Source: Impatiens glandulifera (Eukaryota > Streptophyta > Magnoliopsida > Ericales > Balsaminaceae). From it: DNA of 64,000 nucleotides. Position 1 is the first letter of the stretch. Each line of letters starts with the position of its first letter. The stretch is taken from NCBI RefSeq assembly GCF_907164915.1, contig NC_061862.1:4592358-4656357 (forward strand). The letters are read 5' to 3'. Position numbers and translations under genes: made by a program. Shown piece by piece: positions 21,818-32,660 of the stretch. The notes below the pieces were generated by a model. That model worked only from the letters and a program-made list of their open reading frames with translations. It was not told where the DNA came from and ran no database searches.

Positions 21818-22488
21818 ATGTAAAGAAGTCCCACATCGGTTCAAAAACAAAAAATAAGCATAGAAAGAACACGATCTAATAGATTTTTTTTAAAGCACGT
21901 TTACCTACCGTTGTTGAAGTTGCATAAACTATTTGTGTTGTGCTCTTTGTTGACGAGAAACTGATTCAATTCGTAGTTCGTATCAACCTCTCAATAAAAA
22001 AGATATAACTTGGTTCTATTTCATCTCTTCAACAAGTTTAGTAATAACATAATTGTCCTATCGTTCCGGAACAGGCATTAAAAGTGATTATAGAAAAGAG
22101 AATTGAGGGTCCTAAATCAATATTGTAATTAAGAAACCATTTTTTGGAATATATATTTCGAATAGAAAAGTAACTTTGAAAAAAAAAGTGATTAGATAAA
22201 ACGAAACGAAGTAGTGTCATTGACATAACATATGTCACAAGTCTTTGTCAAAAGATGAATAAGTCCATTTATTAGCTTAGATAGACACTTCGAATATAAA
22301 CTGAAATATTCTGGAACTACAAAGATAATTATTAAATCGTTAGCACCGCCTAAAAGGATTGCTCATAAAGTATGTTTAATTGGTTATAATTTTCTTTTGA
22401 CTATGCGCTATTGATTTCACTATTATCCGTGAGTAATAATAGAATAATTCTATTATATTTATAGACCATTTTTTATTTTCTCGAAATA

Positions 22489-23481
22489 CACTACAACAAA
22501 ACACACTTTCAACCACCTTTATATGCCAACGCTTATTAAGCGTGGGTAAAAATTAAAAAAATAAAACTTTTGGCAACCTTTATACTTTACAACCACCTTT
22601 ATTTTTTTTTTATATACAAACTTTGTTAAAATCCTTAAAACTTAAGTATTATAAATTTAATATTTTTTATGTTTTATTTTTAAACTTTATAAATATTTTA
22701 TTTCACTATATTAAAATTTTAAAATAAAATTTGACTTAAAATTTTATTTACACTAAAATTTAATTCATAAATTTTAAAATTTTATAACATTATTAATTTT
22801 TTTTATTAACATCTGTCTTTTATTTAAGTATTTAAAATTAATTAAATTAAAAGTAAAAAATAAAATAAACCAAAAATAAATAAATTAAATATTATATTAT
22901 ATTTAATAATAAAATTTTAAATTATATATATTTTAAAACTAGAATCAGTTTTTAATTATCAAGTCTAACACATTTTCTTTCTACGCTGACCAATTCTTTC
23001 TAACCTAAAAAATCTTTCTGCCTGTGTTAATCAGACTATCATCCTTCTACTCTCTACAGCCATATTTCTGTGCTATCATCCTTCTACTCTCTGCAGCCAG
23101 ATTTTCGTGCGCACGAGGTTAGTTACATTCTTCTTCAACCATTAGGGCTTGCCTTCATCTGCACTATCATCCCTTGACTCTCCGCAGCCAGATTGTCGCA
23201 CCCACGAGGTTAGTTACATTCTTCTTCAACCATTAGGGTTTGCCTTCATCTTCACTATCATCCCTTGACTCTCCGCAGCCAGATTGTCGCACCCACGAGG
23301 TTAGTTACATTCTTCTCCGACCATTAGGGTTTTCCTTCATCTGCGGGTCTTGAATGTCTTTTGAGTGATAAATGGTTCTACTTATCTGTTTTAAGGATGC
23401 AACGAGGTTTATATGCAATTTATTTAGGTCACTGGTTTTATTTTTCATGTCTGGCTCATAGATTTTCCCCTTGTTGTAGTG
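22489..23481 (-). mobile_element. CACTA-like non-autonomous element, long form (unit A, right arm)
   Basis: The end at 22,489 is CACTACAACAAAACACAC and the other is the complement of CACTACAACAAGGGG at 23,481. Sub-terminal repeats ACCACCTTTAT and GCAACCTTTAT lie at 22,510-22,600. An AT-rich core follows, then three units of a 91-bp tandem repeat (CACGAGGTTAGTTACATTC at 23,112, 23,203 and 23,294). There is no transposase frame. It holds about 450 bp deleted from the left-arm element. Confidence 0.65.
23085..23345. repeat. 91-bp tandem repeat, three units (unit A)
   Basis: GAGGTTAGTTACATTCTTC recurs at 23,115, 23,206 and 23,297 (period 91), with CAGCCAGATTGTCG and TTGCCTTCATCTGCAC in each unit. 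Left-arm elements have two units. Internal repeats of this kind are common in non-autonomous CACTA elements. Confidence 0.85.
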
Positions 23482-25057
23482 TTTTAGATTTCTCAGTTAT
23501 TTTTAGTTGAATTTTGATGCTAGGTTGTTATCGCTGCACTATATGATTAAACCATCTTTATGAGTGAGAAATGGTTATACTTTTTTGTTTTAAGGATGAA
23601 TTAGAGTATACATTCAACTTATTTAGTTGAACCATCTTTATGAGTGAGGTGTTGTACTCTCCATACAAATTACAACTTAAAAGCGCACTCACATGTATAT
23701 AGTTTGTATAAAATCCAGATGATTAGCTCGCAACCTTTAATTTCCCAAGTCATAATATGTTTTCCCTTGATTTTTTTGTTTGTGTAATAATATTCGTGCC
23801 TGCATAAAAGTGTGATGATGAAAGTAGTCACATAATTCTGATTTAGCTACATGGATACAACTTGAACTAATTTGAATCCCAACAAATTAGTGCTGAAGCA
23901 ATGTCCATTATCGTGTGTTTGGATTCTGCATTTGCCTTATAAATCATACAAAATAGTATATCTGTCTTTCAATTAAACTGAGACAGAGGTTGTTTATAAT
24001 CAGACAGCAAACAAAAGAAGTCATGGTATTAGATTAGCGTCTAAGAATACATATCTTTTTCGAGGATCTCCTAACATTGTTCGCTCTACAAGAAATGATT
24101 TATTTTTTGTTGTATGCACATGTTTGACGAATTTGGATATATATGAATTTGGTATTTGCTGGTATAGTGGTATTGAGAATCATCTCAAGAAAGGAAGAGG
24201 TGGATGAATTCCTTGTAATTTTACCTGTTTATGGTGACATTTAATATAGGTTTTATTAGGAAGGATGTTATGAATTCCCCAATTGTTATGCCCGATCAAG
24301 GCTTCTTTGGTTGTTCCTAATTGGATTCCTTTAATTTTCTATCACCTGTCAATGTACTTTCTTGTCTTTATTGAGTATTTTTTTTGTTTGATATGTATAA
24401 ACTTATAAAATCAGTTTTATACAGGGTACAGAAAATGAGTATTAGTCACTAAAGTGAATGGAATGTTTGGAAACTATTCTACCACTGGTGCTTATATTAT
24501 ATCAATGGAAAGGCCTATAACATAACTGGGGTTACATAGTATTGTTAAAAAAGTTAGTTTTTAACCAATGGATAAATATAACTTGTGTCTATTGGATCAG
24601 ATGGACAGTTGTTGTCGCACCATTAGTAGATTATGTTTTTTCATTATGCTTATATTATATTAATGGAAATGCCTATAACATAACTGGGGTTACATAGTAT
24701 TGTTAAAAAAGTTAGTTTTTAACCAATGGATAAATATAACTTGTGTCTGTTGGATCAGATGAACAGTTGTTGTCGCACCATTAGTAGATTATGTTTTTCC
24801 ATATAATGTTATCAGGGTTTATATCAAGGTAGATTGTTTAACAGAAGGATTATATTTTGAACGAATAGTTTTAAAATGCCCACATTAGTTAACGATACAA
24901 TCATTTATCCATGTGGCTGTAGGTTTTCTCCAATAACTTCTCCTAATCTTATTCTCCAATAATTCTAAGAAAGAGTCAGACTAGAAGGTTAGTATTCAGT
25001 AATAATAATTGTTTTACAAAATGATGATTTCAAAACTAAGGGTGAATGCATTTGCAG
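23482..25057. other. Non-coding part of right arm with 158-bp tandem duplication (unit A)
   Basis: Reverse complement of 17,180-18,578. The block starting GCTTATATTATAT is present twice, at 24,490 and 24,648. No gene is recognised. Confidence 0.55.
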
Positions 25058-25681
25058 GTATCGCCTTCATCAACACTTGAATTGTCATTTGAGTCCCTCA
25101 ATGTGAAGAAATTTGATAGTATTGATCATTATTTCGCCAAAGGTATATTGGTTTTGATTTCATGGTGATTATGACTTTGTTTCAATAAGAAATATAAAAG
25201 GGAACTTTGTAAGGAGGAGAGTATCCACACTATTCATTTCTTTCCTATAACCTAGAGATCTATTCTCATTTTATAGGACCTGAAATGAAATATAAAATAA
25301 ATATAAGTTGTTTAGTATAAAGGACAAACTTGACTGGATATTGGTTTTCTAACAATTACAGTGTGTTGTTATCCTTTACTCTTACATCTCTTTGTGAAAA
25401 TTTTCTTGTTATGATCCATATAGATTGCATTGACAGGATGGTGAATTCCATAGGCATGTCGGAGGAGATTTCTCCCTCACTCAAGCACATAGTGAATCTA
25501 TTTGATGAAAGTAGTCAAAGGTCACCCATTATGTTTACTTCAGTTGATAGTGTAAATGAAGAATTTCATGAAACTTACAACATTAATGATATTGCTGAGT
25601 TGGATGATACTGGAATTGAAGATTTTGCAACATGGGGTTTTGAGAATGAAGATTCGAATGGGGAAGACCCTATTTCCGGAG
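25058..25681 (+). pseudogene. Condensin subunit CAP-H pseudogene, right arm (unit A)
   Basis: Exon X (25,058-25,142) is preceded by TTTGCAG and followed by a GT donor; it reads SPSSTLELSFESLNVKKFD then SIDHYFAK. Exon Y (25,424-25,681, 258 bp as in the left arm) starts after CATATAG and reads DCIDRMVNSIGMSEEISPSL, then HIVNLFDESSQRS, FATWGFENED and GEDPISG. The split codon G/AT rebuilds Asp across the intron. Exon Y is open here, unlike the left-arm copies that have a stop after GMS. The third exon found in the left arm is absent because the arm ends at 26,118. The same ~60-residue core deletion between VKKFD and SID is present. Confidence 0.65.
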
Positions 25682-26118
25682 GTGATTATAAGGATGTCTT
25701 TCAAACCTTCTTAACTTATGTCATTTGGGTTAAATGTTTAAAATATTATAAAAATAAAGTATTTGGTTGATTATTTGAATGAATTAATTCATGGTGGGAA
25801 ATATTTGTATTATTTCCAAATAACCTTTCATCAAACATGGCCCAGAATTATGTAATATCCTTTTCTCCTAGCATTGAAAAAGAGTAAAGGATGATTCTTT
25901 ACAATAGTTCTGGTTGAATTTTGCAGGAGAATGAATCATCTATTTTTCAACCCTTATTGTGGAAGATAGAATAGAGAATGTGAGGAATATTTGTTTCTGA
26001 GTTTGAGACTTAATTTAAAACACAATGTCCGGGCGGGTCCTGATCATAGGAAGTATCAAAAGGTAGGTAGGCCTTAGAAGCTTATGGAAGGAATATTACA
26101 ATTATCGTTCTCAATTTC

Positions 26119-27075
26119 GCTCCTAAGATAAATTCTAAGGCATCCTCCCCGTGTTGTTTTTTCTCTGCTCAGTACATGATAAAAGATGTTCACTTCTTCA
26201 ACCACATCAATGTTTGATGTCCTAAAATTTTCACAAGATTTCGTAAAGCCAGATTCTATCCAATTCACCGACCCAAACTCTGAAACAGTTTTAGAGTTCA
26301 TGTAACTGATTGCAATTTTAAAAGGTGTAACTGAATTCACTTGACGAATCAGACAGTACAGCCGTAGCATACCATCTTCTTCGTCGTAAATTGCCCATAT
26401 CTGCTTTGCCTTGAAGCATTCCTCAGACTTTTCATTGTCAAAGTTGTGAAAATCAGAGTCAGGAACCATCATGTCGCATTAATATCCTCCTCCTCACCAC
26501 TGATTGAAGCTCCACTGTGCCAGAAATTGTGGCAGTACTAAGCTAGTTAGAAACCACCACCTCTCCTTCTCCTCCTTCTCCTCCTTCTTCTCCTTCTCGG
26601 TTCGTTCACTGAGCATGGACAATATATTCCATGCTTCCGATAGAAGCTTAAATGCCCTATCTGCCCCAACAGTTTTGTTGCAATAAGAGTTAAGTACACA
26701 ACACATCTCCTTATACTGTTTGATGAGCCTAGCCTTAACGGCAGATGGTTTTAGACCAAAAATTGCATAGAAATCAATTTCCCCTTTGAATTTTGTCTTA
26801 GATGCAACATACACATCAAATGTAGTTTTCATTTCTTTTGTACCCTCCAAGCTTGGACAAAGAATTTGAGCTCTCAAAGCATAGCTACTTGCGCCATTAT
26901 AGTCTTTCTCAACAAATCTTTTCGACCACCATTGTAGCCTCTTCCTCTATCACCCTGATAGCCACCTCTTCCTTAATTTCCTTAATTTCTGTAGGAGTCC
27001 CCTCTTCCGCCATAGGTGCCACCTCTACCTCCCTAGCAGCCTCCTCTTCCGCCATAGGTGCCACCTCTACCTCCA
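26119..27075 (-). pseudogene. J-like/DUF3444 pseudogene copy 4, N-terminal two-thirds (unit A)
   Basis: Minus strand, in pieces: a Glu/Ala repeat tract remnant (27,075-26,925), then the conserved N-terminal segment and J-like domain (26,925-26,600: LRAQILCPSLEGTKEMK, then VLNSYCNKTVG with NSY for HPD), then LSEAWNILSMLSERTEKEK. Trp is retained here where copies 2, 3, 7 and 8 have TGA. The zinc ribbon is missing, and DUF3444 follows (26,472-26,120: PDSDFHNFDNEKSEECFKAK to LSREKTTRGGCLRIYLR). It is cut at 26,119 where the CAP-H arm begins and at 27,075 where it is fused to the opposite-strand copy 5. Confidence 0.8.
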
Positions 27076-27661
27076 AGTGATTTCAGTCTCACCGTTTAAA
27101 GTTGCAATCAGTTACATGAACTCCAAAACTGATGCGGAGTTCGGATCAGTGAATTGGATAGAATCTGGCATTACGAAATCTTGTGGAAATTTTAGGACAA
27201 CAAACATTGATGTGGTTGAAGAAGTGGACATCTTTTCTCATGTACTGTGCAGAGAAAAAATAAAACGGGGAGGATGCCTTAGAATATATCCTAGGGGCGG
27301 AGATATATGGGCCATATATAAGAACTGGTCATCGGAATGGAACAGGGAGACCCCCTCTGAAGTTAGGCATCAATATGAGATGGTGGAAGTTATGATGGAT
27401 TATGATGAAGAAGATGGAGTGCATGAGTCCACAGGTGAAAGTAGATGGTTACAGGACTGTGTATGGGAGGAACCTAGATAAGGGTTCCATTTGTTGGGTT
27501 TTGAAGAAGGAAATGTTGAGATTCTCACATCGTGTTCCTTCTTGGCGAATTAGAGGTGGAGAAAGGACTGATGATCTGCCAGAATGCTGTTGGGATCTGG
27601 ATCCTTCAACAGCAGCAAGAACAAGAAGAAGCTGAAGCTGGGAAACATAAAGTGATATCTT
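27076..27661 (+). pseudogene. J-like/DUF3444 pseudogene copy 5, C-terminal part (unit A)
   Basis: Plus strand. It begins abruptly in DUF3444 (ISVSPFKVAISYMNSKTDAE) and runs through NIDVVEEVDIFSHVL, GGDIWAIYKNWSSEWNRE and YEMVEVMMDYDEEDGV. Two missing bases near 27,421 shift the frame before SPQVKVDGYRTVYGR and RFSHRVPSWRIRGGE. A 27-bp loss near 27,600 removes part of the C-terminal tail. The 3' flank to 27,867 is that of copies 1-3. Its first 220 bp are the inverted counterpart of part of copy 4, so a transcript through both could fold back on itself. Confidence 0.8.
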
Positions 27662-27867
27662 AACTTACATTCCATCCCCCAATTGAAAAGATTATGAACT
27701 GTTTGTTGTTTCTTATGATTGTTTGTTCCTGACTGTGTACTTGAGTGATTACAAATGGATGGCCAAAACTATTATAGGTTGTTTCATTGTTGTTGATGAT
27801 GTTTTTGATTTTGACATGTGAGAATTATTCTACATGTCAAATTAAAGTTGAACAGTGGGTTAATTTC

Positions 27868-28390
27868 TTGTTTAATATTAATTAATTTATTTTTTCTAAC
27901 AAAAATTGTATTAACATTTATGTTGGTAAAAATATTTCTTAAAAATATTTAAAATTATTATTTCAACATGATTTCATTAATTTATAAATTAATTTTTCAT
28001 TTTATATTTTATTGATTTAATTAACCATATATTCTACAACATTTTTACAATAGTTTCATATATCTTAATAATAAATATAGTAATTTCAAATGTATATATT
28101 TTATAATACATAACAATTATATATTTTAAATATTCACAATTAATTTACAAACTTCTCTTGCAAGACCATTTGCAATTAATAGGTATTTTTTTTAAATAAT
28201 TTATACATTTAATTTACTTGCTATATATTTTGTCATATATATAAAATTTATATCTTAAATTTTAACAATAATTTTAGCCATTTAATAACATGATTTGCAA
28301 TAACTTTACAATGTATATTTAAGTTTTTTTTTTCAATTAGTTTATTAATAGTATTTGTTAGTAATAGAAAATATGTATTTTTAAATTTAG
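27868..28390. other. AT-rich stretch before gypsy fragment (unit A)
   Basis: Reverse complement of 3,440-3,945; no gene. Poly-pyrimidine and TA-rich runs dominate. Confidence 0.6.
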
Positions 28391-29400
28391 ATTAATGGAT
28401 GGTTTCTCGGGATATAATCAGGTCCTGATGGCACCTGAAAACAAGGAGAAAACTACTTTCATCATAGAGGTCGGTGTCTTTTGCAATCAAGTGATGCCCT
28501 TTGGACTGAAGAACAATGGAGCTACGTATCAGAAAGCAACCATAATTCACAACTATTCTCCACGACATAATCCACAAGAAAGTCAAGGTCTACATTGATG
28601 ATATCATTGTCAAATCCAAGAATCGAGCTGAACATATCACGAACTTGGAGAAATTCCTTTAGAGGATTTGGAAATACCATCTCTGTGTTAAATCAAATGA
28701 AGTGCACCTTCGGTGTCACTACTGGTAAGATGATAATATTTCTGATTACTCAAAGAGGAACAGAAGTCGACTCTAGCAAAATTGCGGCCTTCACAGCCAT
28801 GACATCACCCCAAAATGAGCGAGAGGTTCGAAGATTTTTGGACAAAATTCAATATATTAGTCGCTACATTAGTAATCTCACTTACACTTGCGATCATCTC
28901 TTCAAGCATCTTAAGAAGGGTCAAAAGTTGTCTGGAGTGATACTCATTAACATGTCCTCGAGAAGGTGAAGGCATATTTGCAATCCCTTCCTATCCTCAT
29001 GTCTTTAAGGCCAGGAGTTTCTTTGATTCTTCACTTCACTATCACTAAGTCATCTATGGGGAGCATTCTAGTCTAGGAGAATGAAATCAAAGAAGAGGTG
29101 GCAATCTACTACATCAGCAAAATGATGACTGATTATGAGTTAAATGACTCTTCTGTGGAGAAGGTCTATTGGGCACTAGCCTAGGTAACGAAGAGGTTGC
29201 GCCATTCATCAGCAAAATGATGACCACCGATTATGAGTTAAATTACTCTTTTGTGGAGAAGGTTTGTTGGGCACTAGCCTGGGTAGAGAAGAGGTTGCAC
29301 CATTATATACAAGCTCACCCAATCAAGCTAGTGTCAAAACTTGATCTCATTCGTTTCTTGTTTCAAAGAATCCCAACACTATATTAGAAAGCTGAAGATC
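28391..29400 (+). mobile_element. Ty3/gypsy RT and RNase H fragment across the A/B boundary
   Basis: Plus strand: [35 protein letters not shown], a frameshift, the catalytic YIDD box (28,591-28,602), IIVKSKNRAEHIT, KYHLCLNQMKCTFGV-like (again after a frame change), IAAFTAMTSPQNEREVRRFL, and then the RNase H start SSMGSILV followed by a stop and ENEIKEEVAIYYISKMM. It continues through the duplicated YELN/WALAW block to 29,387. There are no LTRs, integrase or protease. It spans 29,064/29,065, the point that matches the window start, and is inverted relative to 2,805-3,940 and 31,826-32,660. Confidence 0.88.
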
Positions 29401-29456
29401 AAATGAGATCTCATTTGAAAACTAAAGAAATATATACTTCAATTATAAAATATAAA

Positions 29457-31168
29457 TTCATTCATATTTTCATTTTCTATCTATCCAGTCAAATTTAATT
29501 TGACATGTAAAATAATTCTCACATGTCAAAATTAAAAACACCAGCAACAATAAAGAAACAACAGTTTTCAGATAAAGAAACAACCAACCTATAAAGTTTT
29601 GGCCATCCATCTATAAATCTCTCAAGTACACAATAAGGAAAAATCATAAGAAAAAAAAAACAGTTTATAATCTACTATTGGGGGGTGGGGTGTAAGTTAT
29701 GATATCACTTTAAGTTTCCAGCTTCAGCTTTCTTCTTCTTCGTAGATCGCCCATATCTGCTTCTCCTTAAAACATTGCTCAGACCTATCATTGTCAAAAT
29801 TGTGAAAATCAGAGTTAGGAATCGTCTTGTGCACTGATGCCCTCCTCCTCACCACTGATTGAAGCCCAGCTGTGCTGAAATTGTGAAAATCAGAGTTAGG
29901 AATCGTCTTGTGTACTAGGTTTGTTAGACACCACCACCTCTCCTCCTGATGATTCTGCTGCTGCTGCTTTCTGAGGTAAATTTGCTAGGTTTTCTTCAGT
30001 GCAGGTACTTCAGCGTCAGCTTTCCTTATCTCTGGCAACTTCTTTCTTAATTCAGACAATGCCCTATTAATTAATAACTTTTCTGAGTCAAAAATTGACA
30101 CTGATGGTCCCATATCTGATAGATTATTTGAAGGCGTTTCTACGCCTGTGTCATCCAGACTCTTTCTCCTTGAGGGCTTGCCCAGTTTGGAAGGCTCGTG
30201 AAGAGATCTCGTGCTTTTATTTCCATTCCCTAAAGGGTGTGCCTCGGGAGGGATGGTTATATTTGTATCAACAACCTCCACCGAAGATTCAGAATACGAT
30301 TTCTGCTTAGATTTAGATACAACGACTCCATTTGTGCATGGTTGGGATATTTGTAATAGTCCCAAGTTGATCTGCATAACCGTTTTCAGGAGCAGGAAAA
30401 TGTTGACAATCACGAAAAGGATACGAGCCATCTGGAGGTCCTATCCCTTCGTTAATTGCCATGAAAACACCACGACAATTCTTGCAGGATAGTTTTTTGT
30501 TCACGTACTTCAGGAGATAGGAGATACTCATACTGAACGTTACAAGCGGTGCATTTTGTCCATAAGGAATCACCCCTTTCATAGATAAAAAGAATTGTCA
30601 TCAACAAAGCAAATATTTAGAATAATTTCATTAAAATAAAGAAATTATTTAGAATAAGGCCTTGTATGTTTATGGGTTATTTGGTTAACCAATTGACATG
30701 GTCACTCGGGGTACCCTAGGCCGACCTTGTTTGGGAGTATCGGTAAGAAAATATATGATAAATGAAAGACAACAAAAAAAAGATAGACCAAAATAGGTTA
30801 AAATCCTTTGACCTTGTATCACAAAAGGTCTCATTGTGATTAACCAAACAAAGAATTATAATAAGACTTAGAATAATTGTCATTATCAAAACAAAGATTT
30901 GCTTGGCAAAACTGAGAATGCAAATGCACATACCTAGTATTTCTCCTGATATCGTATGAGGTTCGATCACTTAGGTTGGACAATGTATTCCATGCTTACG
31001 AGAGAATAAATGCCCCATCTGCCCCCAACAGTTTTGTTGCAATAAGGGTTGATCAGACGATACATCTCCATAAACTGTCTGATGAGCCTAGCCATACCGG
31101 AAGATGGTTTTAGACCAAAAATTGCATAGAAATCAGTTTCCCTTTTTTGGTATAAAACCGGAGATGTA
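29457..31168 (-). pseudogene. J-like/DUF3444 pseudogene, rearranged copy 6 (unit B)
   Basis: Counterpart of copy 1, with the same deleted DUF3444, the same duplicated DUF3444 start and the same 7-bp duplication in the zinc ribbon (30,513-30,526). The 148-codon frame at 29,985-30,431 differs from copy 1 by one residue. The J-like remnant is followed directly by TATAAAACCGGAGATG near 31,155-31,170, where the hairpin seen at 2,001-2,147 has lost its loop and most of one arm. The defects are shared, so the damage predates the 29 kb duplication. Confidence 0.8.
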
Positions 31169-31171
31169 TCG

Positions 31172-31825
31172 TCTGCTTCTTTGTGTTCAATGCTTGGCTT
31201 ATTAATTTCCTTTAATCACCAACTCCCCTCTTATAATAATATTGAATCCCTGTTTTCACTTCATCTAACAATGTGGGACAACACACTTTTTTGTCATTAT
31301 TGAGGCTAATGGTTTTTCTTCTTCTTTTATTTAAAGAATAGAATAATTCAATAATATTTTCAAGAATTTGATACTTTTAAGTATATAATTTTATCAAATG
31401 TTAATAACAAACTATTAAAATGATTTATTAGTATAGCTCCAATAAAAAGAGTTTTATTTTAAACATTTGATTTTCACTAAGAACTATTTAAATTGGATTG
31501 AAGTTATTACTATGAGAGTGGTTATAACTCGTACTTTCAAACAAGGTATATAACTCGTATTTGATATTTAATAAACTTATGTTATAGTCATTATGACGAA
31601 TGTTACTTATATTAACAGAGGCATCGACATCTTCAAGGGAGGGTCTATGTACAGCCCCGGGTAACTCAAAATAGTTTGCATGCGAATGGCAATAACGACG
31701 GGGAGAAATACCACCGATATTGAGTTATTCGGTTGATGAAGGGACCTAACGACCGTAAACTGTGTATATTTTTTTTCATATTATTATCATTCTAGTCGGG
31801 TAGGTTTTATAGAAATAACTTAGTG
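31172..31825 (+). repeat. R-family repeat, 5'-truncated (unit B)
   Basis: Same truncation point as 2,148-2,803, fused to the J-like remnant at its left. Small substitutions only. Confidence 0.75.
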
Positions 31826-32660
31826 ATAGTGAAGTGAAGAGTTAAAGAAACTCCTGGCCTCAAAGACATGAGGATAGGAAGGGATTGCAAATATGCCTCA
31901 CCTTCTCGAGGACATGTTAATGAGTATCACTCCAGACAACTTTTGACCCTTCTTAAGATGCTTGAAGAGATGATCGCAAGTGTAAGTGAGTTTACTAATG
32001 TAGCGACTAATATTTTGAATTTTATCCAAAAATCTTCGAACCTCTCGCTCATTTCGGGGTGATGTCATGGCTGTGAAGGTCGCAATCTTGCTAAAGTTGA
32101 CTTCTATTCCTTTTTGAGTAATCAGAAATATTATCATCTTACTAGTAGTGACACTGAAGGTGCACTTCATTCGATTTAAACAGAGATGGTATTTCCAAAT
32201 CCTGTAAAGGAATTTCTCCATGTTCGTGATATGTTCAACTCGATTCTTTGATTTGACGATGATATCATCAACGTAGACCTTGACTTTCTTGTGGATTATG
32301 TCGTGGAGAATAGTTGTGACTTATGGTTGCTTTCTGATACGTAGCTCCATTATTCTTCAGTCCAAAGGGCATCACTCGATTTCAAAAGATACCGACCTCT
32401 GTGATGAAATTTTACTATTTTCAAAGCTGTTCCTAAAGGGCCCAACGAATTCCTAATTGGAATTGGAGGATTTTTTGTAATTGATTCTTTTATCACATTG
32501 CTCGATTTTACATCATTGAATGGACCCATTCGAGAACAATTGGATGATGACAAAATTAGCAAAGCCTTATATTCAACAACCCCTTAACCAAACTCAAGGA
32601 ACTATTCCTTGTTTTCAGGCGCCATCAGGACCTGATTATATCCCGAGAAATCATCCATTA
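31826..32660 (-). mobile_element. Ty3/gypsy RT fragment with plastid insertion (unit B, minus)
   Basis: Counterpart of 2,805-3,452, with the YVDD box at 32,264-32,275 and the same frameshift next to it. It differs from A by an insertion of about 200 bp of plastid DNA at 32,410-32,606 and by loss of a dozen or so local bases at the insertion site. The RT motif MPFGLKN lies on one side of the insert and FSGYNQ on the other, so the insertion split an already defective RT. Confidence 0.85.
32410..32606 (-). other. rpoC2: Nuclear-integrated plastid DNA: rpoC2 fragment
   Basis: Minus-strand translation gives [18 protein letters not shown], then [16 protein letters not shown] and [13 protein letters not shown]. 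From knowledge of the family this is the C-terminal half of plastid RNA polymerase subunit beta'' (rpoC2), around the SSSNC--MGPFN and [10 protein letters not shown] segments. The frame upstream of LILSSS contains stops, so either the insert has decayed or it joins other plastid sequence. The orthologous site in unit A (about 3,384-3,400) lacks it, so insertion followed the 29 kb duplication, or A lost it precisely, which is less likely. Confidence 0.8.

Larger units (their letters stand above)
21818..26118 (-). repeat. Right arm of large inverted repeat (unit A)
   Basis: This is the reverse complement of about 16,080-19,850: the same frames appear on the opposite strand (22,038-22,238 against 19,375-19,578; CAP-H exons at 25,058-25,681 against 17,179-16,550; CACTA-like element against the one at 18,579). 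It ends at 26,118/26,119, where arm sequence switches to a J/DUF3444 fragment. Right arms carry a longer CACTA-like element and a 158-bp tandem duplication (from 24,490 and 24,648) not seen in left arms. Confidence 0.9.
1..29064. repeat. Tandem segmental duplication, unit A
   Basis: The whole interval recurs in the same order and orientation from 29,065 onward. Anchor pairs seen directly are 105/29,169, 923/29,985, 3,200/32,221, 6,108/35,302, 9,107/38,294, 14,750/43,915, 17,001/46,166 and 19,375/48,539. Many open frames are identical or differ by one residue, so divergence is low. Unit A is shorter than B mainly because it lacks an 8.3 kb block at 20,454/20,455 and a 1,016-bp block at 21,813-21,818. 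The left end of A coincides with the window edge, so the true left junction cannot be seen. Confidence 0.95.

Noticed and set aside
21828..21960. snRNA gene downstream of GTCCCACATCGG in the right arm
   Set aside because: No recognisable snRNA sequence follows. The motif is widespread in plant repeats.
28391..29400. Complete, potentially active gypsy retrotransposon
   Set aside because: No LTRs, gag, protease or integrase are found nearby, and several frame breaks and a stop interrupt RT and RNase H.
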